NCBI GenBank assembly: GCA_963748315.1 | Contig: CAVVIK010000006.1 | Coordinates: 310,001-374,000 of the forward strand | Source of the DNA: DASPHG01 sp963748315 | GTDB lineage: Bacteria > Actinomycetota > Thermoleophilia > Solirubrobacterales > Thermoleophilaceae | Direction: 5' to 3' | DNA: 64,000 nt | Shown: positions 43,317-52,062 of the stretch, in pieces | How the letters are laid out: each line of letters starts with the position of its first letter | Numbering within the stretch: the first letter of the stretch is position 1 | Notes under the pieces: model-generated | Database searches by the model: none | The model's input: only the letters and a program-made list of their open reading frames with translations | What the model was told of the DNA's origin: nothing | Program-made: the position numbers and the translations under genes

Positions 43317-43602
43317 GGGAGCGGGCAGCCGTCGTTGTCGAGGTCGAGCCCGCGGGCTCGAGGGCTCGTCCTCGAGCCGGGCGGGCGTCGTTGTCGTCTC
43401 GGTCCACGCGTCGCCCACGCGTCGGTGTCGTTGTCGTGTCTGCGTTCGCCGTGGCAGTCGTCGCTCGCGTCGAGCAGAGTCGTTGTCGGCGTCTCCATCG
43501 CGCGCGTCGCTATGGTCGGGCGGGTGACCGTGAAGCGCGCGGCCCGTGGCCGCGAACGGCTGCGGCACCGCGCCGTCGAAGGCAACCACCTGGGCGGTGT
43601 AG
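43317..43602 (-). other. Frame-scrambled calcium-binding tail of the neighbouring exported protein
   Basis: This stretch has no intact gene, but the three minus-strand frames contain pieces that read on from the Ig-like gene: EHISVTDPLSPGDYTAQVVA and FDGAVPQPFAA, then aspartate-rich fragments GDADNDSA, HDNDTDAW, VDRDDNDA and finally LDLDNDGCPLP before a stop at 43313. The pieces resemble thrombospondin type-3 calcium-binding repeats. GTCGTTGTCG occurs four times on the plus strand (43331, 43387, 43427, 43479), each encoding a DND core on the minus strand. Several indels separate the fragments. Confidence 0.55.
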
Positions 43603-44538
43603 TCACCCGGCGACAGTGGATCGGTGACGCTGATGTGCTCGCGGCGAGCTCGTCGGCACGTTGCGCGACCAAACGATCGCGCCGCTCGAGTTCCGCACCA
43701 GCACCAGGTAGCCGGCGACTCCCGACCCGCTGTCAGTCGACGCGTTCCACCTGATCTCCGGAGTCGAGTCCGTGGTGGACCCGGTCGGGGCCGTGATCAC
43801 TGGGGTCGTGGGCGGGTTCTCGTCTACGCGCAGAGTCGTGCTGAAGAGCTGCGTGCCGTTTCCGGCAGCGTCGCGGGCTGCGTACTCGAGGAGATGCGAC
43901 CCCTCCCCGTCGATCGTGGTCTTCCGGCCTTGCGTGGGGGAGCCACCGTCGATACGGGAGAAGACGAGAGCCACTCCCGACAGGTCGTCGAAGGCGAGGA
44001 AGGAGACGCGGAGCGGACCCCGGTGCCACCTCGAGTCGTTCGGGAACGGGATGATGACCGGCGGCGTGGTGTCGACCGGCCGCCGGCCGGCGGGCAGGGA
44101 GCAGAACGCCTTCCCGCGTTTGCCGGAGACGCGCGCCTTCCGCGTCCGCACGAACCCCGACAGCACGGTGCGCTTGCCGCGCTTCCAGCGGTAGCGCACG
44201 ATCCCGCTGTAGGCCTGCGCGCGGAGGTCGGCGAAGCGCACCGAACGTCTTGCCTTCTTGGTGCGGCCGAGGTCGAACTCGCGGCTCTTCCGGATCCTCC
44301 CGTAGAGCGGCGCGGCCTCGAAGCGCAGCCGCAGGCTCGCGCGGCGGATGATGCGCCGCTGCCGCCGCGTCGCGTCGGGCGCCGGCTCGAACCGGGCGGC
44401 GATCGTCAGGTGCTCGCCGCGGCACGCGCTGATCGTCGCCTTCGCCTTGAACGGCAGCTGCTTGTGGGAAGCGGCAGCCGGGCCCGGCAGGGCGAGCAGC
44501 GCGACGGCCGCGACTAGGCAGCTGGTGCGGGCGTGCAT
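43603..44538 (-). CDS. Exported Ig-like domain protein, C-terminus broken
   Basis: A 311-residue exported protein with signal peptide MHARTSCLVAAVALLALPGPAAA. The basic N-terminal beta domain (FKAKATISACRGEHLTIAA) is followed after VDTTPPVIIPF by an Ig-like/bacterial surface domain: SFLAFDDLSGVALVFSRIDG and LLEYAARDAAGNGT. A fibronectin-like segment ITAPTGSTTDSTPEIRWNAS then ends shortly after VWSRNVPTSSP by frameshift. The true protein probably continues through 43313 with a calcium-binding tail. It diverges from thiL with 17 bases between. It is likely a surface or adhesive protein. Confidence 0.7.
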   Translation of the reverse strand: MHARTSCLVAAVALLALPGPAAASHKQLPFKAKATISACRGEHLTIAARFEPAPDATRRQRRIIRRASLRLRFEAAPLYGRIRKSREFDLGRTKKARRSVRFADLRAQAYSGIVRYRWKRGKRTVLSGFVRTRKARVSGKRGKAFCSLPAGRRPVDTTPPVIIPFPNDSRWHRGPLRVSFLAFDDLSGVALVFSRIDGGSPTQGRKTTIDGEGSHLLEYAARDAAGNGTQLFSTTLRVDENPPTTPVITAPTGSTTDSTPEIRWNASTDSGSGVAGYLVLVRNSSGAIVWSRNVPTSSPRAHQRHRSTVAG

Positions 44539-44555
44539 CCGTTCAGACTGTAGCC

Positions 44556-45512
44556 ATGGGCGAGCTCGACCTGATCGCGTCATTCGAGGAGCTGCTCGGG
44601 CCCGGCGGCCAGCGGGTCCTGCGCGGCCCCGGCGACGACGCCTCGGTCGTTCAGGCACGCGGCTTCGCCGTGAGCTCGATCGACACGGTGACCGAGGGCA
44701 CCCACTTCACCCTCGACACCCATTCGCCCGCCGACGTCGGCCACAAGGCACTCGCCACGGCCCTCTCGGACCTCGCGGCGATGGGAGCCGAGCCGGGCGA
44801 GGCGCACGTGGCGCTCACCCTGCCGCAGGGGTTCGACGCCGACGCGGCGCGCGCGCTCGTCGGCGGCATGGCTGAGCTGGCGCAACGGCTCGGTGTCTCG
44901 ATCGTCGGCGGCGACGTCGTCACGGGGACCTGCCTGACGGTGACGGTCTCCGTGACCGGTTGGGTCGATGACGCCGGCTTGGTGGTCGGCCGCGACGGCG
45001 CACGGCCGGGACACGACGTGTGGGTCACGGGCTCGCTCGGCGGCTCCGCCGCCGGCCTGCTCGTCCTCGAGGGAGCCGCTCAGGTCCCGGATGCCTCCGA
45101 CCTCGTCGCCCGCCATCGCAGGCCCGAGCCACAGCTGGCCGCGGGCGCCGCTTTCGCGCGTGCCGGCGCAAGCGCGATGATCGATTTGAGCGACGGTCTC
45201 GCCGCCGACGCACGCCATGTCGCCGAGCGCAGCGGCTGCAAGCTCGTGATCGAGCTCGACCACGTGCCGTTCGCCCCGGGAGTCGAGGCAGTCGCTGCGG
45301 CGGCGGGCCGCGACGCGCTCGAGCTGGCGGCAGGAGGCGGCGACGACTACGAGCTGCTCTTCACCGCGCCGGCCGACCGGGCCGGTGACATCGAAGCGGC
45401 CGCCGGAGGCGTTGCGCTCACCCGGTTAGGCCGCGCTGAGGCCGGGGCCGGGGTCGTCCTCCGGACCGAGGCTGGGGGAACTCTTGACGTCGCCGGGTAT
45501 GAGCACCAGTAG
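44556..45512 (+). CDS. thiL: Thiamine-monophosphate kinase
   Basis: A 318-residue kinase of the PurM/ThiL fold making thiamine diphosphate from the monophosphate. It starts GELDLIASFEELLG, with GPGDDASVV and SIDTVTEGTHF near 38-55, ALSDLAAMGAEP, VGGDVVTG, LGGSAAGLLVL, MIDLSDGLAADARHVAERSG and GGGDDYELLFT near the end. All metal- and ATP-binding acidic residues are present. Its product is the cofactor of the ThDP enzyme encoded at the left edge. The 3' end is overlapped by a minus-strand FlgM-like frame. Confidence 0.95.
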   Translation: MGELDLIASFEELLGPGGQRVLRGPGDDASVVQARGFAVSSIDTVTEGTHFTLDTHSPADVGHKALATALSDLAAMGAEPGEAHVALTLPQGFDADAARALVGGMAELAQRLGVSIVGGDVVTGTCLTVTVSVTGWVDDAGLVVGRDGARPGHDVWVTGSLGGSAAGLLVLEGAAQVPDASDLVARHRRPEPQLAAGAAFARAGASAMIDLSDGLAADARHVAERSGCKLVIELDHVPFAPGVEAVAAAAGRDALELAAGGGDDYELLFTAPADRAGDIEAAAGGVALTRLGRAEAGAGVVLRTEAGGTLDVAGYEHQ

Positions 45513-45635
45513 TCCAGCTCCGCGCTTGCGCAGCATCGCCTCCGCGACCCGGTGAGTGTCGATCACGTATTCGCCTCGCGCAACGCGCGACCCAAGGTCC
45601 TTCTCCCGCTTCACTGCCTGACAGATCGGGCCCAT
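45426..45635 (-). CDS. Possible FlgM-like anti-sigma protein
   Basis: A 69-residue frame whose first half, REKDLGSRVARGEYVIDTHR followed by VAEAMLRKR, resembles the sigma-28-binding C-terminal helices of FlgM (pattern I-x-x-G-x-Y-x-V-D-x-x-x-V-A-E-x-M/L). The rest is Pro/Gly-rich and overlaps the 3' end of thiL by 87 bases in antisense, so the real end could be earlier. It follows the sortase gene by 26 bases on the same strand. No flagellar gene is in the window. The match is by eye only, and the frame could be spurious. Confidence 0.45.
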   Translation of the reverse strand: MGPICQAVKREKDLGSRVARGEYVIDTHRVAEAMLRKRGAGLLVLIPGDVKSSPSLGPEDDPGPGLSAA

Positions 45636-45661
45636 CGCCCGCCGGCGGGAGGGTCAGCCGC

Positions 45662-46369
45662 TCAGGTTCGTACTGATGTCCAGGCGAGCTGCTCTGTTCC
45701 GCGGAGGCGCGCGAAGATCACGATCCGCTCCGCGGCGCTGTATTTCGGGTGGCAAGCCGTCAGGACCAGCCGGTCGTGGTTCACGCGGCGCGTCACCCAC
45801 GTCGCGGTGGGCTCGACGATCTGCTGGCGCTCCACTTCGTAGACAAACCGGCCGTACGGCATCTCGACGACGATCTCGTCGCCCTGCTCGAGCTTGTCGA
45901 GCTCGTTGAACGGCGCACCGTAGGTGGTGCGATGGCCGGCGACCGCGACGGTCCCGTGGATGCCCGGAAACGGCGTCTCGGGATAGTGGCCGGGACCCTT
46001 GCGCAACGACCCGCCGTCGGTGCCCTCGACGACGACCTTGTTGACGCCGATCTCCGGAATCCGGATCCGCCCGATCGGGTCGCCCACGTCCGTCTGCCGC
46101 TTGAGCGCCCGAGCCAGGAACGCGGCGCGCTCGCTGTCGAGCGGCAGCCGCTCGAGCGCCTCCACCTCCGCCGGCCGGAGCTGGGGGCGGCTCAGCTCCT
46201 CGAGGTCGTCGGCCAGCGCGTCCTGGCGCCAGTCGGCGTACAGCTTCGACACCGGCTCCTGCCATGCGAGCGTGAGTCCGACGTCCACCAGCAGCAGGAG
46301 CCCCGCCAGGATCAAGATGGTCGAGAGCTGCCTCAGGAGCGTCCGTACCACTCCCCCGACCTTAAACAT
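45662..46369 (-). CDS. Sortase (class E-like)
   Basis: A 235-residue transpeptidase. An N-terminal helix (LLRQLSTILILAGLLLLVDV) anchors it. The sortase barrel has RIRIPEIGVNKVVVEGTD, GHYPETPFPGIHGTVAVAGH with the catalytic His in AGHRTTYGAPFNELDKL, LTACHPKYSAAERIVIFARL with the nucleophile Cys, and the Arg in AAERIV. It joins secreted proteins to the cell wall. I chose ATG 46369; the longer frame runs into the divergent gene. No obvious sortase substrate with an LPxTG-type tail is seen nearby. Confidence 0.88.
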   Translation of the reverse strand: MFKVGGVVRTLLRQLSTILILAGLLLLVDVGLTLAWQEPVSKLYADWRQDALADDLEELSRPQLRPAEVEALERLPLDSERAAFLARALKRQTDVGDPIGRIRIPEIGVNKVVVEGTDGGSLRKGPGHYPETPFPGIHGTVAVAGHRTTYGAPFNELDKLEQGDEIVVEMPYGRFVYEVERQQIVEPTATWVTRRVNHDRLVLTACHPKYSAAERIVIFARLRGTEQLAWTSVRT

Positions 46370-46398
46370 CGGCGCGGCACGTGCCGACATCGCGAACG

Positions 46399-47004
46399 AT
46401 GCCTTCGCCGCGTCGCACCCCACCCGTCACCCCGCTCGAGCCGGTCGAGTCGGCGCATGCGCTGCCCATCCCCCGGTCGCGTGACCGCAGCTTCGCTCTG
46501 AAGCACGCGCTCGACCGCGCCGGCGCCCTGGTCGCGCTCGTCGTGGTCGCCCCCGTGATGCTGATCGCGGCGGTCGCGGTGAAGGTCGGCACGAACGGTT
46601 CGGTGGTCGTGCGCGAGCGCCGCATCGCGCGCGACGGGCGGTCGTTCACGATGTTCGCCTTCGCGCCGCTGCCGCTGCTCGAGCGCTTCGCGGTCGATCA
46701 GCTGCCCCAGCTCTTCAACGTCCTGCGCGGCGAGATGAGCTTCGTGGGGCCGCGACCCGAGCGGCCGGAGTTCGTCGAGCTGTTCGGCGCGAACCTCCGC
46801 CGCTCCGATCAGCCGCGGCGTGTCCGGCCGGGAATCACCGGCTGGTCGCAGCTGCGCGGGCTTGCCGGGCACCCCCCGCTCGCGGAGCGCGTCCGGTGGG
46901 ACGACTGGTACGTCGAGAACTGGTCGCTCTGGCTCGACTTCAGGATCGCGCTGCTGACGGTTCGCGACGTCTGCCGCGGCGTGGATATCGCTAGCGACGA
47001 CTGA
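46399..47004 (+). CDS. Bacterial sugar transferase (undecaprenyl-phosphate sugar phosphotransferase-like)
   Basis: About 201 residues. One hydrophobic segment (ALVALVVVAPVMLIAAVAVK) precedes the catalytic region with VVVRERRIARDGRSFTMFAF, AVDQLPQLFNVLRGEMSFVG followed by PRPERPEFVE, and RPGITGWSQLRGLAG. The family transfers a sugar-1-phosphate to undecaprenyl phosphate to start exopolysaccharide or glycan synthesis. It is a minimal version lacking the N-terminal multi-helix domain of WbaP. The start could also be GTG at 46381. It is divergent from the sortase gene. Confidence 0.85.
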   Translation: MPSPRRTPPVTPLEPVESAHALPIPRSRDRSFALKHALDRAGALVALVVVAPVMLIAAVAVKVGTNGSVVVRERRIARDGRSFTMFAFAPLPLLERFAVDQLPQLFNVLRGEMSFVGPRPERPEFVELFGANLRRSDQPRRVRPGITGWSQLRGLAGHPPLAERVRWDDWYVENWSLWLDFRIALLTVRDVCRGVDIASDD

Positions 47005-48775
47005 GCGTCGACGGCGTCCCGCCGAGCGAGCCCGGCCCGGCGTAGCCGCCCGGCCCGCGGACGCGCGGCGCGTCCGGCTCGAGCGGCGGCGGTGACCCGA
47101 CGCGCGCCGCGATCACGGTGAAGGTGGTCGCCACGATCGCCGCGCAGAGACACGCGAGCAGCGTCGTGATCGGGCTCACCGCGTGTCCGGTGACGAGCAC
47201 CCACAGGTACCACACGCCCTCGAGCGGATCGAGGCTGAGGCGGTCGAGGTAGACGATTGCCGCCACGAGCGGGCCGATGAGGCCGAGCAGCACGACGAGC
47301 ACTGCGCCGCGGCGGCTCAGCCGGAACCCGGACAGCATCGCAAGCATCCAAGCGTGTACGGCCGGCAGGAGGAAGAGCGCGGCGAACGGGTTCAGCACCC
47401 AGATTGCGAGGGCGACGCCGCACAGCGCAAGCGACGTCGTGGCGGCGGCCCCGCCGGACTCGGCAGCCTCCGCTCCACGCCGGAGGCGCGGCCGCGCCAG
47501 CAGCCAGACCAGGAGCGCGGTGGCCGCGCAAGCCCCGAGCGCGGCCACGGCCTGGCCGTCGAGCGGGTACAGCCCGGGCTCGGACGGCGCGGCGCTTGCG
47601 TCGGGCGCCTGGTCGAGCAGCACCAGCACCTCCGCCATCCCGAAGGCGAGCAGGAACGGCAGAGACCACAGCGCGATCATGCGCCACCAGCCCGGCGCCG
47701 CCTCGCGCCGTCTCCGCGCCCGGGCGAACGCGTCGATCGACGCGATCAGCGCCGGTAGGAGGAGCGTCCCGGCGAGGACCGCGAGCACCCAGCCCGGCAA
47801 CGCCTTGCGGCTGACCGCGAGGTACGACTGTGGACCGTGCTCCGGCGGCTCCTCCGCGCCGTCGAGCGCGCTCGCGAGCCGCAGCGTCGCCCGGCCGAAC
47901 TGTCCGAGGCGATCCGCGCTCACGTCCTCGAGCCCGCGCTGGTCCTCGGGCGGCGGCAGCTCGCCGCTCCCGGAGATCCGGATCGCTTCGATCCCGTCGG
48001 CGAGCAGCGGGCCCTGCGCGCCGAGGCCGAGCGGATAGCCGAGCCGGACGAGCTGGCCAAGCGCCCCCTCCTCGGACGGCTCCTCCCCGAATTCCTCGCG
48101 GATGGAGCCGGCCGCGGTCCGGTACAGCCCCATGCTGCCGCGCTGGTCGTCGTTCGACCACGCGATCAGGACCGGCCCGCGCGCGGAGCCGGCGCCGAGG
48201 TTCGACAACGCGATCACGGCCTCGATCCGGTCGCGGTCCTCCGCAGTGCGTGCAAACCGGCGCGCGCCCGCATCGCCGAGCGTGCTTCCGTCGACCGACG
48301 CGAACACGAGCGTCTTCCGGGAGGGCCGGCCCTTGATGACGCGCGCGAGCTCGAGCAGCGCGGCGGTGTCGGCGGCGCTCCCGGTGGCGTCGGGGACCGA
48401 TTCCGAATCGCGCGGAGCCATGATCACGATCTGGTCGCGGCTCTCGCCGGGCCGGCGCGAGATCACGTTGACGAGCGATTCGCCGTTCTCGTCCCACGAG
48501 TCGACGGCCGTATCGAATCCCTCCGGCTCGAGTGCGCGGAAGCGTTCGGCCACGTCGCGGGCAGCCGCCGCACTGGCCGGCGCACCCGGCCGCCGGTCGG
48601 GGTGCCGCTCGACTATCTGGCGCATCTCGCGGAACGCGACGTCGCCGTCGAACAAGACGTCCGCGGCGAGCCCCTGCGGCAGCGGCTTCGGCCGGTTCTC
48701 GAGCGAGAACATCACGAGCACGACGGCCAGTACGGCCGGGATGAACGCCGCGCGGTAGATCCGGGGCTCGATCAC
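46991..48775 (-). CDS. M28-like membrane protein without zinc ligands (probable pseudo-peptidase)
   Basis: A 594-residue protein: one N-terminal helix (about 8-25), an external domain with the M28 aminopeptidase layout, then about eight helices from residue 325. The fold is recognisable from DQIVIMAPRDSESVPDATGS and AADTAALLELARVIKGR, but the zinc residues are replaced: HxD reads PRD, the bridging Asp of the ANDNASG motif is lost, and the EE pair reads ST (VDGSTLG). It is therefore probably non-catalytic, perhaps a substrate-binding or regulatory protein. The family is inferred from pattern only. Confidence 0.75.
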   Translation of the reverse strand: MIEPRIYRAAFIPAVLAVVLVMFSLENRPKPLPQGLAADVLFDGDVAFREMRQIVERHPDRRPGAPASAAAARDVAERFRALEPEGFDTAVDSWDENGESLVNVISRRPGESRDQIVIMAPRDSESVPDATGSAADTAALLELARVIKGRPSRKTLVFASVDGSTLGDAGARRFARTAEDRDRIEAVIALSNLGAGSARGPVLIAWSNDDQRGSMGLYRTAAGSIREEFGEEPSEEGALGQLVRLGYPLGLGAQGPLLADGIEAIRISGSGELPPPEDQRGLEDVSADRLGQFGRATLRLASALDGAEEPPEHGPQSYLAVSRKALPGWVLAVLAGTLLLPALIASIDAFARARRRREAAPGWWRMIALWSLPFLLAFGMAEVLVLLDQAPDASAAPSEPGLYPLDGQAVAALGACAATALLVWLLARPRLRRGAEAAESGGAAATTSLALCGVALAIWVLNPFAALFLLPAVHAWMLAMLSGFRLSRRGAVLVVLLGLIGPLVAAIVYLDRLSLDPLEGVWYLWVLVTGHAVSPITTLLACLCAAIVATTFTVIAARVGSPPPLEPDAPRVRGPGGYAGPGSLGGTPSTLSRR

Positions 48776-48815
48776 CGGGCCAACCTACAATTTCATGGGT
48801 TTGAGGAAAGTGGAC

Positions 48816-49499
48816 ATGGCCGCCACAAGACCACGCATCCTGCTCGTCGACGACGAGCCGTCGGTCGTGAAGATGCTCGCGGCGCACCTCGAGAAGGAAT
48901 TTCAGGTCGTGCCGGCGTTCGACGGCGAGGAGGCACTGGTGCGCTTCCGCCAGGGCGAGTTCGACCTGATCCTGCTCGACCTCATGCTCCCGAAGAAGAA
49001 CGGGCTCGATGTCTGCCGCGAGCTCCGCGAGTCGAGCAGCGTCCCGATCATCATGCTGACCGCCAAGGCCGACGAGTCGGACAAGATCTACGGCCTCGAG
49101 CTAGGCGCGGACGACTACATCACGAAGCCGTTCTCGCCGCTCGAGCTGCGCAGCCGCATCCGTGCGCTTCTGCGACGCACCGGCGGGCGCAGCCAACGCA
49201 TCATCGACGCGGGCGGGCTGCTGATCGACAACTCGAAGCGCACGGTCACGAAGAACGGCGAGCCGATCCGGTTGACGAAGGTCGAGTTCGAGATCCTCTT
49301 CTGCCTGGCTGAGAGCCCCGGACAGGTGTTCCGCCGTGAGGAGCTCCTCGAGCACCTCTGGGACAGCTCCGCCTATCGGGACCTGCGAACGATCGACGTT
49401 CACATCCGACACCTGAGGGAGAAGATCGAGACCGACGCGCGCGAGCCGGAGTACCTGCTGACCGATCGCGGCGTCGGCTACCACTTCCGCGAGGGATGA
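48816..49499 (+). CDS. OmpR/PhoB-family response regulator
   Basis: A 227-residue regulator. The receiver domain has ILLVDDEPSV, the phospho-acceptor Asp at about 55 in LILLDLMLP, and conserved Thr and Lys in IIMLTAKAD and DDYITKPFSP. The winged-helix domain shows LTKVEFEILFCLAESPGQVF, DVHIRHLREKIE and VGYHFREG. ATG 48816 is chosen because GAGGAAAG lies 5-6 bases upstream; ATG 48795 is also in frame. The stop overlaps the kinase gene start (ATGA). It begins an apparent seven-gene operon ending with trehalose-type synthases. Confidence 0.93.
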   Translation: MAATRPRILLVDDEPSVVKMLAAHLEKEFQVVPAFDGEEALVRFRQGEFDLILLDLMLPKKNGLDVCRELRESSSVPIIMLTAKADESDKIYGLELGADDYITKPFSPLELRSRIRALLRRTGGRSQRIIDAGGLLIDNSKRTVTKNGEPIRLTKVEFEILFCLAESPGQVFRREELLEHLWDSSAYRDLRTIDVHIRHLREKIETDAREPEYLLTDRGVGYHFREG

Positions 49500-50899
49500 A
49501 CGCCGCGCGGCTCCGGTCGCTTCGCAACAAGGTGGCGCTCCTGTTCTTCGGGATCGTCGCCCTCGCGTTCGGGCTCGTCTTCTTCCTCGTCGTGCCTCAG
49601 CTGCAGGAAAGCCTCGAGGACCAGCAGCTCAACGACCTCGAGCGCGCGACGCGCGCGACCGCCGGCCAGCTCGAGCGCGCGCAAGACCGTGCGATCCCCG
49701 CCGCCAAGCTCGACGAGCTCGTCCGCGCGGTCGCGGACGCCTCGGGAGCGCAAGTCACGCTGCTCGGCGTCCAGGAGGGCGTCGACGTCCTCTTCTACCC
49801 CATCTCCGACTCGCAGGCGCAGCGGCTCGCGGAGCTCCCCGACGAGGGCGCCACCGAGGCGTTCGAGACGCGCAAGCCGGTCAGGGTGATCACGAACTTC
49901 GCCGGCGTCGACACGGCACAGATCGCGCGCCCCCTGCCCGGGCTGCTGCCATGGATCGCCGTCTACTCGCGCAGCCTCGACGACGTGACCGAGACGGTCG
50001 ACCTGATCCGAAGGCGCGTGCTCGTCGCCGGTGCCGGCGCGCTCTTCATCGCGCTCCTCGGCGGCTACCTGATCGCGGGCCGGCTGGCTCGACGCGTGCA
50101 ACGCCTGGAGGCGGCGGCCGAAGAGGTCGCCGCCGGCCGCTTCGTCGCGCCGCTGCCGGTGGACTCCGAGGATGAGCTCGGACAGCTGACGCGCGCGTTC
50201 AACGAGATGCAGGGCAAGTTGGAACGCGTCGATCGCGCCCGCCGCGAGTTCATCGCGAACGCGTCCCACGAGCTGCGGACGCCGATCTTCTCGCTGGGCG
50301 GGTTCGTGGAGCTGCTGCGCGACGAGGAGCTGGACGCCGAGGCGCGCGACGAGTTTCTCCAAGCCGTCGCCGAGCAGGTGGAGCGGCTGCAGAAGCTGGC
50401 CACCGACCTGCTCGACCTCTCGCGACTCGACGCGGGCTCGCTCGACCTTACGACCGAGAACGTCGACCTGGCGGCGCTCGCGGACTCCGTCGCGAAGGAG
50501 TTCGTGCCGGCGCTCGACGCGCACGGGTCGAAGCTCGCGGTCGAGATCGGCACAGGGCGGGTGGAGGCGGTCTGCGATCCTGACCGCGTCGCCCAGATCA
50601 TGCGCATCCTGCTCGACAACGCACTTCGGCACACGCCGCCCGGCACCAATGTCGAGATCACGGCCGGCCGCGAAGACGGCCATGTCCGCCTTGCGGTGGC
50701 GGACAGCGGGCCCGGCCTCGAGGAGGCGACCCGCCGTCACGCGTTCGACCGCTTCTTCACAGCCGACGGCGCCAGCGGGTCGGGGCTGGGGCTGGCGATA
50801 GCGAAGGAGCTCGCGGAACGCATGGAGGGCGGGATCACGCTGACGTCGCGGCCCGGCCGCACCGTCTTCAGCCTGGACCTGCCGGTGAGCGAGGAGTGA
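49496..50899 (+). CDS. HAMP-containing sensor histidine kinase
   Basis: A 467-residue kinase. There are two membrane helices (about 12-34 and 175-195) flanking an external sensor domain of about 140 residues, then a HAMP domain near 195-245, the H box FIANASHELRTP with His at about 258, the N box RILLDNALRHTP, and ATP-lid elements DSGPGLEE and SGSGLGLAI. It should phosphorylate the preceding regulator. The ATG overlaps the regulator gene stop and its own stop overlaps the htrA-like gene (GTGA), hinting that the kinase senses envelope stress. Confidence 0.93.
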   Translation: MNAARLRSLRNKVALLFFGIVALAFGLVFFLVVPQLQESLEDQQLNDLERATRATAGQLERAQDRAIPAAKLDELVRAVADASGAQVTLLGVQEGVDVLFYPISDSQAQRLAELPDEGATEAFETRKPVRVITNFAGVDTAQIARPLPGLLPWIAVYSRSLDDVTETVDLIRRRVLVAGAGALFIALLGGYLIAGRLARRVQRLEAAAEEVAAGRFVAPLPVDSEDELGQLTRAFNEMQGKLERVDRARREFIANASHELRTPIFSLGGFVELLRDEELDAEARDEFLQAVAEQVERLQKLATDLLDLSRLDAGSLDLTTENVDLAALADSVAKEFVPALDAHGSKLAVEIGTGRVEAVCDPDRVAQIMRILLDNALRHTPPGTNVEITAGREDGHVRLAVADSGPGLEEATRRHAFDRFFTADGASGSGLGLAIAKELAERMEGGITLTSRPGRTVFSLDLPVSEE

Positions 50900-52062
50900 G
50901 GGCCGCCCTCGCGGGCGCCCTCTGCGCCTTCGCACTCGCGGCCGTCGGCTGCTCCGTCGGGGACGACGAAGACGAGCCCGCGGCCTCGGACGCGCCGGAG
51001 GCCGTCCAGACGACCAGGGTCGAGGTCGTCGAGGGCATCGGCACGAAGAACGGGTTCGACGCGCGCGCGATCTACGACCGGCTCGCGCCCGGCGTCGTCA
51101 CGGTGATCTCGCTGTTCGGCGAGGCCGATGGACCACTCGGAGCCCAGCAGGGCGGGCTCGGATCCGGGTTCGTCCTCGACGGCGATGGCTACATCGCGAC
51201 GAACACGCACGTGGTGACGGCGCAGGGCCTGAGCCGCGCGCGGCAGGTGTACGTGGACTTCGCGGACGGCAATCGGGTGTCGGCGCGCATCGTGGGCATC
51301 GACCCGAATGCGGACGTGGCGCTGCTGAAGATCGATCCCGACGGCCTGTCCCTGACGCCGCTCGAGCTGGGCGAGCTGGACCAGCTGCGGGTCGGCGACC
51401 CGGTCGCGGCGATCGGGAGCCCGTTCGGCGAGGAGCAGTCGCTCTCCGTCGGGGTCATCTCCGCGCTCGACCGCAACATCGCATCGCTGACGGACTTCGG
51501 CATCGGCGACGCGATCCAGACGGACGCGGCGATCAACCGCGGGAACTCCGGCGGGCCCCTGCTCGACGGCCACGGCCGGGTGATCGGCATCAACGCCCAG
51601 ATCAAGACCGAGACCGGCGAGGGCGCGGGGGTCGGCTTCGCGATCCCGGTCGATGCGGTCAAGCGCTCGCTCGAGCTGCTGCGCGAGGACGGCGAGGCGG
51701 ACTACGGCTACCTGGGCGTGTCGACGCAGGAGCTCTACCCGCAGCTGGCCGACAAGCTCGGGCTCGACGTCGAGGTCGGCGCGCTCGTCTCCGAGGTCGT
51801 CGAGGACAGCCCGGCCGACGATGCCGGGCTGACCGCCGGCGACCGCCTGATCGACTTCCAGGGACAGACCGACATCGCCGCCGACGGCGATGTGATCGTC
51901 GCGGTGGACGGCGACGACCTGACCCGGACCGCGGACCTAGCCGACCTCATCAGCCTGCTCGACCCTGGCGACACGGTGGAGCTCGGCATCCTGCGCGACG
52001 GGGAGCGGCGGACGGTCGAGGTCGAGCTCGGCGAACGTCCGCGGCGCGTCGGAGGGGGTTGA
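50896..52062 (+). CDS. HtrA/DegP-like serine protease lipoprotein
   Basis: A 388-residue trypsin-like protease. The N-terminal ALCAFALAAVGCS is a lipoprotein signal with lipobox Cys at 19. The catalytic triad is His near 105 (ATNTHVV), Asp near 140 (NADVALLK) and Ser near 218 (RGNSGGPLL). A PDZ domain follows from about 275 (YGYLGVSTQELYPQLADKLG and VVEDSPADDAGLTAGDRLID), ending in a charged tail. GTG start overlapping the kinase gene stop. It degrades or refolds damaged exported proteins; the operon position suggests control by the two-component system. Confidence 0.93.
   Translation: MRAALAGALCAFALAAVGCSVGDDEDEPAASDAPEAVQTTRVEVVEGIGTKNGFDARAIYDRLAPGVVTVISLFGEADGPLGAQQGGLGSGFVLDGDGYIATNTHVVTAQGLSRARQVYVDFADGNRVSARIVGIDPNADVALLKIDPDGLSLTPLELGELDQLRVGDPVAAIGSPFGEEQSLSVGVISALDRNIASLTDFGIGDAIQTDAAINRGNSGGPLLDGHGRVIGINAQIKTETGEGAGVGFAIPVDAVKRSLELLREDGEADYGYLGVSTQELYPQLADKLGLDVEVGALVSEVVEDSPADDAGLTAGDRLIDFQGQTDIAADGDVIVAVDGDDLTRTADLADLISLLDPGDTVELGILRDGERRTVEVELGERPRRVGGG

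Noticed and set aside
43331..43488. Four regularly spaced GTCGTTGTCG repeats considered as a CRISPR array
   Set aside because: Repeats are only 10 bases, spacing is irregular, and they encode DND cores of a calcium-binding tail.
46809..48887. A 692-codon minus-strand frame overlapping the M28-like gene
   Set aside because: It is a shifted frame over the same gene and lacks hydrophobic segments or domain motifs, whereas the M28-like frame has both.
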